Assembly: GCA_946999025.1 (NCBI GenBank)
Contig: CAMQBP010000090.1
Span: 1-7,425, forward strand
DNA: 7,425 bases
Direction of reading: 5' to 3'
DNA from: an uncultured Prevotella sp.
GTDB lineage: Bacteria > Bacteroidota > Bacteroidia > Bacteroidales > Bacteroidaceae
Positions 1 to 7,001 of this stretch are shown one piece after another; the stretch's first letter is position 1, and each line of letters opens with the position of its first letter. Made by a program: the position numbers and the translations under genes. The notes beneath the pieces were generated by a model that saw nothing but the letters and a program-made list of their open reading frames with translations, had not been told where the DNA came from and made no database searches.

Positions 1-555
1 CACATAGACCACCAGCCAGGGAGAGAGCCAGCTTATCCCGACTGACAAAGCATTAAAAATATCAGTCAGCGAACGAAAAGTACCACTTAACAGGCCAAAG
101 GTGACGGATGCCACACAACCCATGAAACATACTATCGGAAAGACACTTTGCGAAAAACTGCTTGGAAACAAATGACCGGTCACGCTCAGCAGGATGGCTT
201 GGGGCATGAGTGTCAACAAACCTATGACCACTGCGAAGATCACCAGTTCGAGCAAAACCAACTTTAGTGCGAAACGCTGTCGATATTCCTTCCTGGCAGA
301 AGGTGTAAAGGCCTTAGACAGTCTGCTTTGTTTCAATGCGCCCAGTGCCATTCCAGCAAGAATGAGCCAAACGAGTAAGGGAGAAGCGAGGTTGTAGGTG
401 AACTGACCGAAAAACCATCTGATGCCCTCGCTGCTCAACAACGAACGTACAGGCGACATGGGTATCGTGGCTGTGATGAACCACGACACCAGAATGAGCA
501 GAATTTGTACGATTCCTAAGCTGAACGTAACGATGGCAAAGGCCTTACTCTTCAT
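1..555 (-). CDS. AbgT-family-like multi-pass membrane protein (partial, C-terminus beyond window)
   Basis: Open reading frame of 185 codons running off the left edge with no stop; I translated it by hand from the minus strand. The ATG at 553-555 (start MKSKAFAIV) lies inside the end of the response regulator gene, an 11-bp overlap, so it is probably translationally coupled and the third gene of the operon. Hydrophobic segments are visible near residues 7-29, 55-75, 98-122, 139-158 and 172-185, so this is an inner-membrane protein with at least five spans. Residues 37-80 (VRSLLSSEGIRWFF, then a hydrophobic run ending in LGALKQSRL) resemble the N-terminal 'SLLSPEGIRW...LG.GVAEKSGL' region of AbgT (p-aminobenzoyl-glutamate/antimetabolite) transporters. 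The segment after that does not obviously follow the classical ~500-residue AbgT pattern, so it may be a shorter Bacteroidetes relative. Substrate cannot be inferred. The gene is real with high probability; the family is moderately supported, from memory of motifs only. Confidence 0.65.
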   Translation of the reverse strand, partial: MKSKAFAIVTFSLGIVQILLILVSWFITATIPMSPVRSLLSSEGIRWFFGQFTYNLASPLLVWLILAGMALGALKQSRLSKAFTPSARKEYRQRFALKLVLLELVIFAVVIGLLTLMPQAILLSVTGHLFPSSFSQSVFPIVCFMGCVASVTFGLLSGTFRSLTDIFNALSVGISWLSPWLVVYV

Positions 556-1270
556 CGGCTTGCAAATTATCAATGTCAAGCACTCTCAACTCAATAGCCC
601 TGACTACCAGTCGGGTGGCATTGATTCCAATCCCGCTGTTGCCATTGGGAAAGAACTTTTGTATCAACTCGTTCTGTCGCTTTTCCAAACTTTTTACGCC
701 AAAGGGCATCCCGCGCAAGTTCGTAATCTGCTCCTTGGTATAGCCCAAGGCCAGATGACGGAGGAACCGCTCGTCATATTCGTCAATCTCATAATTCACA
801 AGTGCCTCTTGCCGCATGAGTTGGTTATGGATACTTAACTTGAAGCGCTCCACGATTTTTTTCAATATCGGCTGGTTGAACACCATGCGTTTGCCGGCCA
901 TCACACTGCCAACATCGCCCCGCGTGAGCAGTTCGCCACTCTTCAAGATGATTCCATCGCAACCCGCATCCAGCACGTCGACCCATAATTTTTCGTTCAG
1001 TATCTCGCCGGTAAATATCAACACCTTCACCTGTTGGTAACTTTGTTTCGTTTGCCTGCATATCTCAACACCAACGGTCGTGGAGCCACCAAGTCCCAAG
1101 TCCAACAAAACCAAATCAGGTACCTGCTGCTTTATCAGGCGCCAATACTCTTGTTCGTTTTCAGCCGTGCCAATGATTTCGGCTTCAGGAATCTCGTTTT
1201 TAAAGATGCCCTCGGTACCTTTCAGTTCCAAAGGAACATCCTCTACTATGATAATTTTAAATTCTTCCAT
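545..1270 (-). CDS. Response regulator, receiver domain plus divergent LuxR-type HTH
   Basis: A 241-residue two-component response regulator. The N-terminal receiver domain (about residues 4-125) has the full catalytic set: acidic pair E10-D11 (IIVEDV), phosphoacceptor D57 in LVLLDLGLGG, switch T87 in IFTGE, and K110 in ILKSG. The C-terminal portion (about 164-232) looks like a LuxR/GerE helix-turn-helix: DERFLRHLALGYTKEQI matches the first helices, followed by KSLEKRQNELIQKFF and a final helix VVRAIELRVL. The usual T-V-K-x-H recognition helix is not recognisable and is replaced by GVKSLEKRQNEL, so DNA binding is likely but divergent. The start at 1268-1270 overlaps the kinase stop by 25 bp in a different frame, which fits translational coupling and makes the upstream kinase the obvious partner. 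Its stop overlaps the start of the membrane-protein gene, a candidate target or co-functioning gene. Targets are unknown. Confidence 0.93.
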   Translation of the reverse strand: MEEFKIIIVEDVPLELKGTEGIFKNEIPEAEIIGTAENEQEYWRLIKQQVPDLVLLDLGLGGSTTVGVEICRQTKQSYQQVKVLIFTGEILNEKLWVDVLDAGCDGIILKSGELLTRGDVGSVMAGKRMVFNQPILKKIVERFKLSIHNQLMRQEALVNYEIDEYDERFLRHLALGYTKEQITNLRGMPFGVKSLEKRQNELIQKFFPNGNSGIGINATRLVVRAIELRVLDIDNLQADEE

Positions 1271-4200
1271 ATCGTTTTCGTTAAGGTGATATTTATGTTT
1301 ATTCGTCCTGTCTCATCTTTCACAGCCTGGATGCCGCAGCCACGCGCATTGGTAGCCTCTCCTACCTCACGAACAATCTGCCTGCATAGCATGAACTGCA
1401 TGTCAACGGTATTAGGCGTAAACAGAGCGGCTACTTGTTCATCGGAGAGATGAAGATTGTTCATCTTTACATGAATGAGGCAATATACAGGGTCTTTGTC
1501 TTCAGCAGTCAGCACCAGCTCACCGCCATTTTGCTCTTTCAAGATGTCAAACAGATAGCGCAGCATGTCGTCATCCACCTTAACATGATTGTCTATCTGC
1601 CGCATGGCTTGCGCACTCAGCAGCATGTACAGATCCTTGTAATAAGAAGAAAGCTCGCTCAACACCGGAAGGTTTTCGTCTTTTCCATCTGCCAAAACAC
1701 CTATTTTAGCAGGATAATACATCGTTTCGTGCTTTAAGGTTGAAAGACAGTTGTCCAACACGCTGTTGCTGATGTGCAACTGGTCGTTTTCATAACTTGT
1801 TCTTCGCAGTTCGTCTTGAGCCAGTTCCATGCTGTTTGTCTGCACTTCCTCCACATGAATGCGATCTCGTAACGCATCCATGATTTGCTCAACGATGGCG
1901 TTAAGTTTGGTAAATCGAGTATTCAACATTCTGCGGTTGAACGTCCAAAGCGTCTGAATCTTCTGTAATTTCTCCTGAGCGGGGGCCTCACTCAACAAGG
2001 TTTGGTTGATTTCCTGGATTCGATCAACGCTGAACCGATAATACACCCGATGTCGATCATACAAAAAATAATAGGCGGGGAATATCAGCATGAATATCAA
2101 TGAAAGGATGACGAGGGCCACATTCTTATTAACTTCTGAACGTTGCATCATTTGAACGTACGTCCCTAACGTACTGTCAGCACTGCGTTCGCGGAACAAC
2201 TGCGTATAAGCCTTGTTGTTATAAGCGTACAAAGCCCACTTGTGCAGGGCCAATGCGGCCACGGCACTTTCGTTTCGGATGCCAAGGATGACATTGTAAT
2301 TGGTTGGAATGCTGTCGTACAACCATTTAATTTCTGCCGGCAATGCGGTACTGTTTGACATGATGGTCATCGTATCTACGCCATGAGGTCTGTATGTTCG
2401 GTAATGGCGGTTGAGATAATACAGGCAACTATCTGCAAACAAAAGGGTTTTCTGATAGGCTCCATGGATGTTGCTGAAGTAAGCACTATCGGAAAAAGCA
2501 GTAGCTTGCTGGATGAACTTACCCTGCACCACCTCCGCTTGACCAATCGGATGGGGCGTGTGCGGCACACTTCCCAACTCCCCTGCGTTCACATTGATGA
2601 AATACGAACCCACCAGACAAAGCACCGCGATGTTACGTGCCACTCCCTTCGGCAGCCTAAAGGAGAACGTGCTACCCTTGCCTTCTACGCTCTCGGCACG
2701 AATAGAACATACACTGAATATCTTGCTGGTCTTACGATATCTATCGATGATGCCCTTGCAATTCATCAATCCGAATCCGTTGCTGATGCGGTGCTGCGGA
2801 GGGTTGCCGTCAACACTTTCGAGCGTGTGGTCAACAATGGGCTTGTTGACGAACAGGTGTTCAATTTGTTGTTCAGACATACCAACGCCCGTATCTTCTA
2901 CCCTGATCTCCACATAGTCGTCACCCTCCTTACTGTCTATCCGTACCTGTCCGCCAGAGGGCGTGAACTTCTTTGCATTGTCAGCCAAGGTATTCAGCAT
3001 GAACACGGTGAGCGTCTTGTCGGCCTTGACCACAGCTTGGGTGGGCATTACCTGCAAATCGATGCCTTTGATGGAGAAACTCATCCTGCTGCGTGACACC
3101 AAATTAAAGACATCTTGCAACGGAAAACTTTCAATCTTCAAACTCAACACACCTTGCCGCAACTGTATCCAATGGGTCAAAATGCTGTTATAATCATTAA
3201 TCTGCTCGGCTAACTCCGCGATATAAGTATATCGATCGTCTCGGATAGACTTCGCCTCGTTCTTTTTGGTCAATTGATGTATTTCGTGCAACATCCGATC
3301 TATCAAAGGAATAATGCTGTTGACAAGCGACACTTTGGTTCGTTGCTCAAGGTTACGCTTCTTATTCTTGGAAACATGCAGTTGCTGCAAATGCTTTTCT
3401 TCCTCAATCTCTTCATATTTCTCTTGGTTTTCCTCGAGTGCCTCTTCATTGTCGTGCTTCCATTTTTCAAGGGGTTCCATGAGTTTTGTCAGCGTAGAAG
3501 CCTGTCGGTCGTTCTTCTTTCGCATGTAGTAGAAGATAAACAACAACAAACAAACCACAACAATGGTGATGATGATGGCCAGAATCATTCGATTCAACTG
3601 CTGGGATGACAAATTCAACTGTTCAGCACGGGCCTCCAACTGTCGGTCCTGCCTGGTTCCTTCCTGTATGTCGAGGTATAAATTTCGGTTGTAATCGCTG
3701 TTTGGCTTGTCATCTATGGCCGAGTAAGCCAGTGACAATTGCTCCCGGATAGATGCCACCAGGTCGGGGGCTTGGTTGATGGCATGGTTGGTTTCCAGTG
3801 CGTTGTGCAGACAGATCAAGGCCGACTTGTAATCTTTCAACTCCCAATAACACTCGGCAAGCGTTCGGTACGATCCGGCAATTTGATAAACGTCGCCATA
3901 TTGAATGAATGTTTTCAACGAACGTTGCGCCAAATTTCCGGCCAACAACGAATCGGGCATGTCGTACGGATTGATGAATTGCATGGAGGGCAAATTGTCG
4001 CGAATCAACTTGTCTCGGTACTTTTTTCTCTGCAAATGCTCGCTCATGGCCTGCATTGAGTTGGCCTCCCAATAGGGATAATGATGCTGTTTGGCCAGCA
4101 CATAGCATCGTGTAAGATAGTCAAACTCGACTTGATTGATTTCCTCACGGGTGCCATCGAGGATGATGCCGCCCGCACCAACATTATACAGGTAATTCAA

Positions 4201-4800
4201 CAGTTGGGAGGTGTCTTGAGCTATCTCGCCGTTGACATCAATTTGGTTGATGGCATCGAGCGATAAATCTTCCAAACCCACATAATAAAAATAGGTGGAG
4301 GTGGTGAGATAAAATTCGCTTTCGGCATAAATCATTCGGCGTTTTTGATGTTCATCCAGACTGTTGTACTCCTCCTCTATCCGATGCAGACGCCTCATGG
4401 CACTCTCCCGATAAACATAAAAGTCCTTGTTTTTGGAGCAACGTTGGCAAAGTCGCATCAACTGAACGTCAGCTACTAACAATTCAATCTGATTGTTGGT
4501 CGATTTACGTACTTCAGACAGCAGTGAATCTGCCTTACCATATTCCATCCTTGCTATATGGACGAACGCCAGATGGTTGAGGGCTTCGGCATAGCCATCA
4601 CCATGTTTGCCCGCCAGTTGCATCGCCCGATTGGCATAAAGCGACGTACTGTCCAAATTGCGATAGCGATACTGGTACGCCCTTTCGTTCAGAGCCACCA
4701 CGTCGTCACCGTGAGGGTCTGAGCAAGCTATCGCACACAAGAGCATGACAAGTGTAAGCAATACCGAATAGATGCGTTTGGTTGTTTCTTGATGACACAT
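1246..4800 (-). CDS. Giant membrane sensor histidine kinase, DUF5112/DUF5113-type, with second kinase-like C-terminal module
   Basis: 1184 residues from the ATG at 4798-4800. This start is chosen over the longer frame opening at 4920 because it gives a clean signal peptide (KRIYSVLLTLVMLLCAIAC) with a lipobox-like cysteine C26, and because a promoter box sits just upstream. Order: lipoprotein-like signal 1-26; TPR-like sensor region to ~400 (e.g. YAEALNHLAFVHIARMEYGKA, YRTLAECYWELKDYKSAL); TM 406-425; acidic coiled coil ~430-490; DHp-like helices ~490-550; HATPase ~585-718 with N-box (N603, D607, N608), G1 DTGVG (636-640), F-box IEHLF, G2 NGFGL (674-678) and G3 GKGST. A second signal-like hydrophobic stretch (722-738) follows, then a likely periplasmic region, TM 893-914 and a C-terminal domain with LSTLKHETMYYP (H1024) and an ATPase-like tail lacking catalytic motifs. 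In the first module no standard H-box is present; H505 is the only obvious candidate. First gene of the operon. The ligand is unknown. The DUF names are from memory, not from a search. Confidence 0.93.
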   Translation of the reverse strand: MCHQETTKRIYSVLLTLVMLLCAIACSDPHGDDVVALNERAYQYRYRNLDSTSLYANRAMQLAGKHGDGYAEALNHLAFVHIARMEYGKADSLLSEVRKSTNNQIELLVADVQLMRLCQRCSKNKDFYVYRESAMRRLHRIEEEYNSLDEHQKRRMIYAESEFYLTTSTYFYYVGLEDLSLDAINQIDVNGEIAQDTSQLLNYLYNVGAGGIILDGTREEINQVEFDYLTRCYVLAKQHHYPYWEANSMQAMSEHLQRKKYRDKLIRDNLPSMQFINPYDMPDSLLAGNLAQRSLKTFIQYGDVYQIAGSYRTLAECYWELKDYKSALICLHNALETNHAINQAPDLVASIREQLSLAYSAIDDKPNSDYNRNLYLDIQEGTRQDRQLEARAEQLNLSSQQLNRMILAIIITIVVVCLLLFIFYYMRKKNDRQASTLTKLMEPLEKWKHDNEEALEENQEKYEEIEEEKHLQQLHVSKNKKRNLEQRTKVSLVNSIIPLIDRMLHEIHQLTKKNEAKSIRDDRYTYIAELAEQINDYNSILTHWIQLRQGVLSLKIESFPLQDVFNLVSRSRMSFSIKGIDLQVMPTQAVVKADKTLTVFMLNTLADNAKKFTPSGGQVRIDSKEGDDYVEIRVEDTGVGMSEQQIEHLFVNKPIVDHTLESVDGNPPQHRISNGFGLMNCKGIIDRYRKTSKIFSVCSIRAESVEGKGSTFSFRLPKGVARNIAVLCLVGSYFINVNAGELGSVPHTPHPIGQAEVVQGKFIQQATAFSDSAYFSNIHGAYQKTLLFADSCLYYLNRHYRTYRPHGVDTMTIMSNSTALPAEIKWLYDSIPTNYNVILGIRNESAVAALALHKWALYAYNNKAYTQLFRERSADSTLGTYVQMMQRSEVNKNVALVILSLIFMLIFPAYYFLYDRHRVYYRFSVDRIQEINQTLLSEAPAQEKLQKIQTLWTFNRRMLNTRFTKLNAIVEQIMDALRDRIHVEEVQTNSMELAQDELRRTSYENDQLHISNSVLDNCLSTLKHETMYYPAKIGVLADGKDENLPVLSELSSYYKDLYMLLSAQAMRQIDNHVKVDDDMLRYLFDILKEQNGGELVLTAEDKDPVYCLIHVKMNNLHLSDEQVAALFTPNTVDMQFMLCRQIVREVGEATNARGCGIQAVKDETGRININITLTKTIWKNLKLS

Positions 4801-4827
4801 GCTTAGGCTGGCAAATAATCTGTCACA

Positions 4828-4835
4828 CAAAGATA
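4828..4835 (-). promoter_or_regulatory. Candidate Bacteroidetes -7 promoter element for the kinase operon
   Basis: Reading the minus strand, TATCTTTG is an exact match to the Bacteroidetes -7 consensus TAnnTTTG. It ends 27 bp before the kinase ATG at 4800, implying a short leader of about 20 nt. I see no good TTTG-type -33 element at the usual distance upstream (the region is A/T-rich), so the assignment rests on the -7 box and its position alone. It supports the 4800 start, since the longer frame would begin upstream of this promoter. Confidence 0.45.
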
Positions 4836-4900
4836 ACCATTTGCTGTTTGAAAATGAAGAAAATCGAAGGAAAATGTTGATTATGCTTAAAATATGCAAC

Positions 4901-4914
4901 TGTGCTTTCGCACA
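4901..4914. repeat. Short perfect inverted repeat in the divergent promoter region
   Basis: TGTGC-TTTC-GCACA: 5-bp perfect arms around a 4-base centre, in the region between the divergent kinase and LacI genes. It lies about 16-30 bp upstream of the LacI-side -7 box, overlapping where a -33 element would be, so it could bind a regulator of that promoter. It superficially recalls CRP-type TGTGA-N6-TCACA sites but the spacing is shorter, so I do not call it one. Short enough to occur by chance. Confidence 0.3.
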
Positions 4915-4930
4915 ATACAACTATTCTTTG

Positions 4931-4938
4931 TAATTTTG
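4931..4938 (+). promoter_or_regulatory. Candidate Bacteroidetes -7 promoter element for the LacI-family gene
   Basis: TAATTTTG exactly matches TAnnTTTG on the plus strand, 85 bp upstream of the chosen LacI start at 5024. A weak -33-like TTTC lies at 4906-4909, about 21 bp upstream. Transcription would begin near 4945, leaving a leader of roughly 80 nt that contains the palindrome at 4960-4983. Confidence 0.45.
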
Positions 4939-4959
4939 CATCACATAGACTGCGCCTCA

Positions 4960-4983
4960 ACAAAGTAAGTAAACTTACGTTGT
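4960..4983. promoter_or_regulatory. 24-bp near-palindrome, candidate operator for LacI autoregulation
   Basis: Left arm ACAA-A-GTAAGT (4960-4970), two-base centre AA, right arm ACTTAC-G-TTGT (4973-4983). Ten of eleven arm positions are complementary, with a single A/G mismatch at 4964/4979. It lies just downstream of the candidate -7 box (4931-4938) and about 40 bp ahead of the LacI-family start, a position where a bound repressor would block transcription. LacI-family dimers typically bind palindromes of about this size, and autoregulation is common in the family. Against this, classical LacI-family sites have a central CG, absent here. A role in the divergent kinase promoter is also possible but it is over 120 bp from that -7 box. 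Confidence 0.5.
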
Positions 4984-5023
4984 GTTCGGCTTACACGATG
5001 ATTGCACATATTTTAAATGTGAT

Positions 5024-6088
5024 ATGACAGAAAAAATCAGAATCAAGGACATTGCCCAGCGGGCTGGCGTTTCGGTTGGAACGGTTGACAGGGTCTTGCA
5101 CGGACGTCCCAACGTTTCGCCATCAGCGCGTGAGAAGGTGGAGAAAGCACTCTCGGAGATGAATTATCAACCCAACGTGTATGCCAGTGCCTTGGCGTAC
5201 AACAAGTCATACACCTTCTATCTCGTCATCCCACAACATGAATCTGAAACTTATTGGGAGGAAATTGAAGAAGGTGCAAAGAAAGCCGTAGAAACCAGAC
5301 GCGACTTCAATCTCGAGACGAAAACGCTCTATTATGAGCGACTTAAAGAAGAGTCGTTCAAAAAGGTGGCAGCCACCTGTTTACAAGAGAAGCCCGACGG
5401 GGTGGTCATCGTTCCGGCAACACTCAACTTGACAAGAGCGTTCACAGATCAATTGCACGAATTGAACATCCCCTTCGTCCTGCTCGACTCGTACATGCCC
5501 GAACTGAATCCACTCTCCTTCTTCGGACAAGACTCATTCAAAAGCGGCTACTTCTCGGCAAGGATTCTGATGATGGTAGCCCATCAAGAGAAACAAATCG
5601 TGCTGATGAAGCGCATCAAGGACGGAAAGGTGACCAGCAAACAGCAGGAAAATCGTGAGGTTGGATTCAGACATTACATGTCAGAACACTTTCCCGAGAT
5701 TGAAATCATCGAGTTGGGCTTACCCATGAAGGCCACCAAAAAAGAATATGACTTGAGGTTAGAAAAGTTCTTCAATGAGCATCCTCAAATACATCATTGC
5801 ATCACCTTTGGCTCCAAAGCACACATCGTGGGCGACTTTTTCCTACGAACCAACAGAAGAAACATCCAGGTCATGGGTTACGACATGGTGGGTAAAAACG
5901 CAGAATGCCTCCGACAGGGCAGCGTGTCGTTCCTGGTCGCTCAGCATGCCTACCAACAAGGCTACTGTTGCATTGACACGTTGTTTAAAGCCATCGTACT
6001 GAAAAAGAAGGTTGAACCCGTAAACTACATGCCGATAGAGTTGTTGACGAAAGAAAACATGGACTTTTATCGTCGCACGCAATTGTAA
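5024..6088 (+). CDS. LacI-family transcriptional regulator with periplasmic-binding-protein-like sensor domain
   Basis: 354 residues from the ATG at 5024; the frame could extend to a GTG at 4982, but that lies in the palindrome and LacI proteins normally start a few residues before the HTH, as here. The N-terminal LacI HTH (about 6-51) is canonical: IRIKDIAQRAGVSVGTVDRV, then LHGRPNVSPSAREKV and YQPN, followed by a hinge-helix region (NVYASALA, with L57 at the minor-groove leucine position). Residues ~64-345 form an RbsB-like ligand domain: FYLVIP strand, GVVIVP, FVLLDS (D155), GQDSFKSGY, then VMGYD (D287) and VAQHAYQQGY, all typical positions in sugar-binding regulators. It should act as a cytoplasmic dimer, repressing or activating in response to a small molecule, probably a sugar or sugar acid, but no catabolic or transport gene lies in the window to identify it. 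It is divergent from the kinase operon; it may autoregulate through the 4960-4983 palindrome. Confidence 0.95.
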   Translation: MTEKIRIKDIAQRAGVSVGTVDRVLHGRPNVSPSAREKVEKALSEMNYQPNVYASALAYNKSYTFYLVIPQHESETYWEEIEEGAKKAVETRRDFNLETKTLYYERLKEESFKKVAATCLQEKPDGVVIVPATLNLTRAFTDQLHELNIPFVLLDSYMPELNPLSFFGQDSFKSGYFSARILMMVAHQEKQIVLMKRIKDGKVTSKQQENREVGFRHYMSEHFPEIEIIELGLPMKATKKEYDLRLEKFFNEHPQIHHCITFGSKAHIVGDFFLRTNRRNIQVMGYDMVGKNAECLRQGSVSFLVAQHAYQQGYCCIDTLFKAIVLKKKVEPVNYMPIELLTKENMDFYRRTQL

Positions 6089-6194
6089 AAAAGGAAATCA
6101 TCCCATGCCCATCGCCACAGCCACGGCAACCTACAACTACTGCGGACGCACTTCTGGGCTACATCAATAAAGTTTTATTCACACGTCATCAAAT

Positions 6195-7001
6195 ATGGAT
6201 ATTATCAAACGTAATTTCTTTCGGTTGCTGCGCTCTGGAGCACTCAATGAGTATGTTACGTTAGAGCCCATGACGACCTTCAAATGGAACCGATTGTTTC
6301 AGATGGCAGCATCCCAAAACGTGGTGTCCATCGCACTGAAAGGCATCAAGAACCATCAGTATGACACCAACATCCACATTCCACAAAAGCTGATACTTGG
6401 TTTGCAGGAAATGACTGACAAGGATGAGCAAGAATGGGGTTCCAACCCGCACCTTAGCAATCCCACGTTAAACAAGCGTTTAAAAAAAATAAGACACGAC
6501 GAGCGACATGCAATTGATACTTCAATGGAAACGCTCCAACTGCTTGACATCATTATCTTTAACGTCAACCATATATTGGCGAAAGGTATCTCCGTCAGAG
6601 GCATCATCGAACTGGGTAGCTACTTAAGAACCAGAGGTGACAAGGTTGATTTTGTCAAACTTGAAACCTGGCTCGCCAAGCTTCACCTACAACGCATGGC
6701 ACAACTGCAGGGAAGCATCCTGATTGTTGTCTTTAATTTTGAGCAAGACGAAATTCCTTTCGTAGAGAATGTCGAACGCGAGGCCTATCCTCTGATTTTA
6801 AGAACCCTGACCCATACAGAAATAGACACGACAAAAGAATGGCATTTCAGAGAAGGCAAAGCAGGATTTGTGCAAAACAACAACAAAGTGCTCAGGCGTA
6901 ATCTCAGGCGCAGTATGAGATACATCAATTTCTCACCCATAGAAACATCGAGCCATTTCATCGCAAATATAGTTCGAAGTTTGTCTGAAATCGAAGAATA
7001 G
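6195..7001 (+). CDS. Uncharacterised protein, possibly a core-less relative of NTP_transf_5 nucleotidyltransferases
   Basis: 268 residues, ATG at 6195, stop TAG at 6999-7001; no signal peptide or membrane span, so cytoplasmic. I recognise the style as a Bacteroidales hypothetical family but know no function. The N-terminus (FFRLLRSGAL ... FKWNRLFQMAASQNVVSIALKGIKN, residues 8-53) resembles the opening helices of NTP_transf_5 proteins ('LLRLAL...dWerllelA..h.v..ll..al'). Residues ~128-180 (ISVRGIIELGSYLRTRGDKV, DFVKLETWLAKL, MAQLQGSILIVV) resemble their C-terminal helical part. The nucleotidyltransferase core expected between them, with its KG and DxD-type acidic residues, is absent: the linker 54-110 is short and charged. 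The tail is basic then acidic (LRRNLRRSMRYI ... SLSEIEE). It follows the LacI gene by 106 bp with no TAnnTTTG match seen in the gap, so it may share that transcript. Gene: likely real; family: inference. Confidence 0.75.
   Translation: MDIIKRNFFRLLRSGALNEYVTLEPMTTFKWNRLFQMAASQNVVSIALKGIKNHQYDTNIHIPQKLILGLQEMTDKDEQEWGSNPHLSNPTLNKRLKKIRHDERHAIDTSMETLQLLDIIIFNVNHILAKGISVRGIIELGSYLRTRGDKVDFVKLETWLAKLHLQRMAQLQGSILIVVFNFEQDEIPFVENVEREAYPLILRTLTHTEIDTTKEWHFREGKAGFVQNNNKVLRRNLRRSMRYINFSPIETSSHFIANIVRSLSEIEE

Noticed and set aside
2383..3096. 237-codon plus-strand frame antisense to the kinase
   Set aside because: It lies wholly opposite the well-supported kinase core, and its translation has no recognisable domain; a shadow of the coding strand.
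4801..4920. 40-residue N-terminal extension of the kinase to an ATG at 4920
   Set aside because: It would place the signal peptide internally and would begin upstream of the candidate -7 box at 4828-4835; the 4800 start gives a normal lipoprotein-like signal.
4982..5023. GTG start extending the LacI-family protein by 14 residues
   Set aside because: It overlaps the palindrome and adds residues not expected before a LacI HTH; the ATG at 5024 fits the family.
6166..6179. AT-rich inverted repeat AATAAA-GT-TTTATT upstream of the 6195 gene
   Set aside because: Low complexity and short; expected by chance, and not followed by features of a terminator or known operator.
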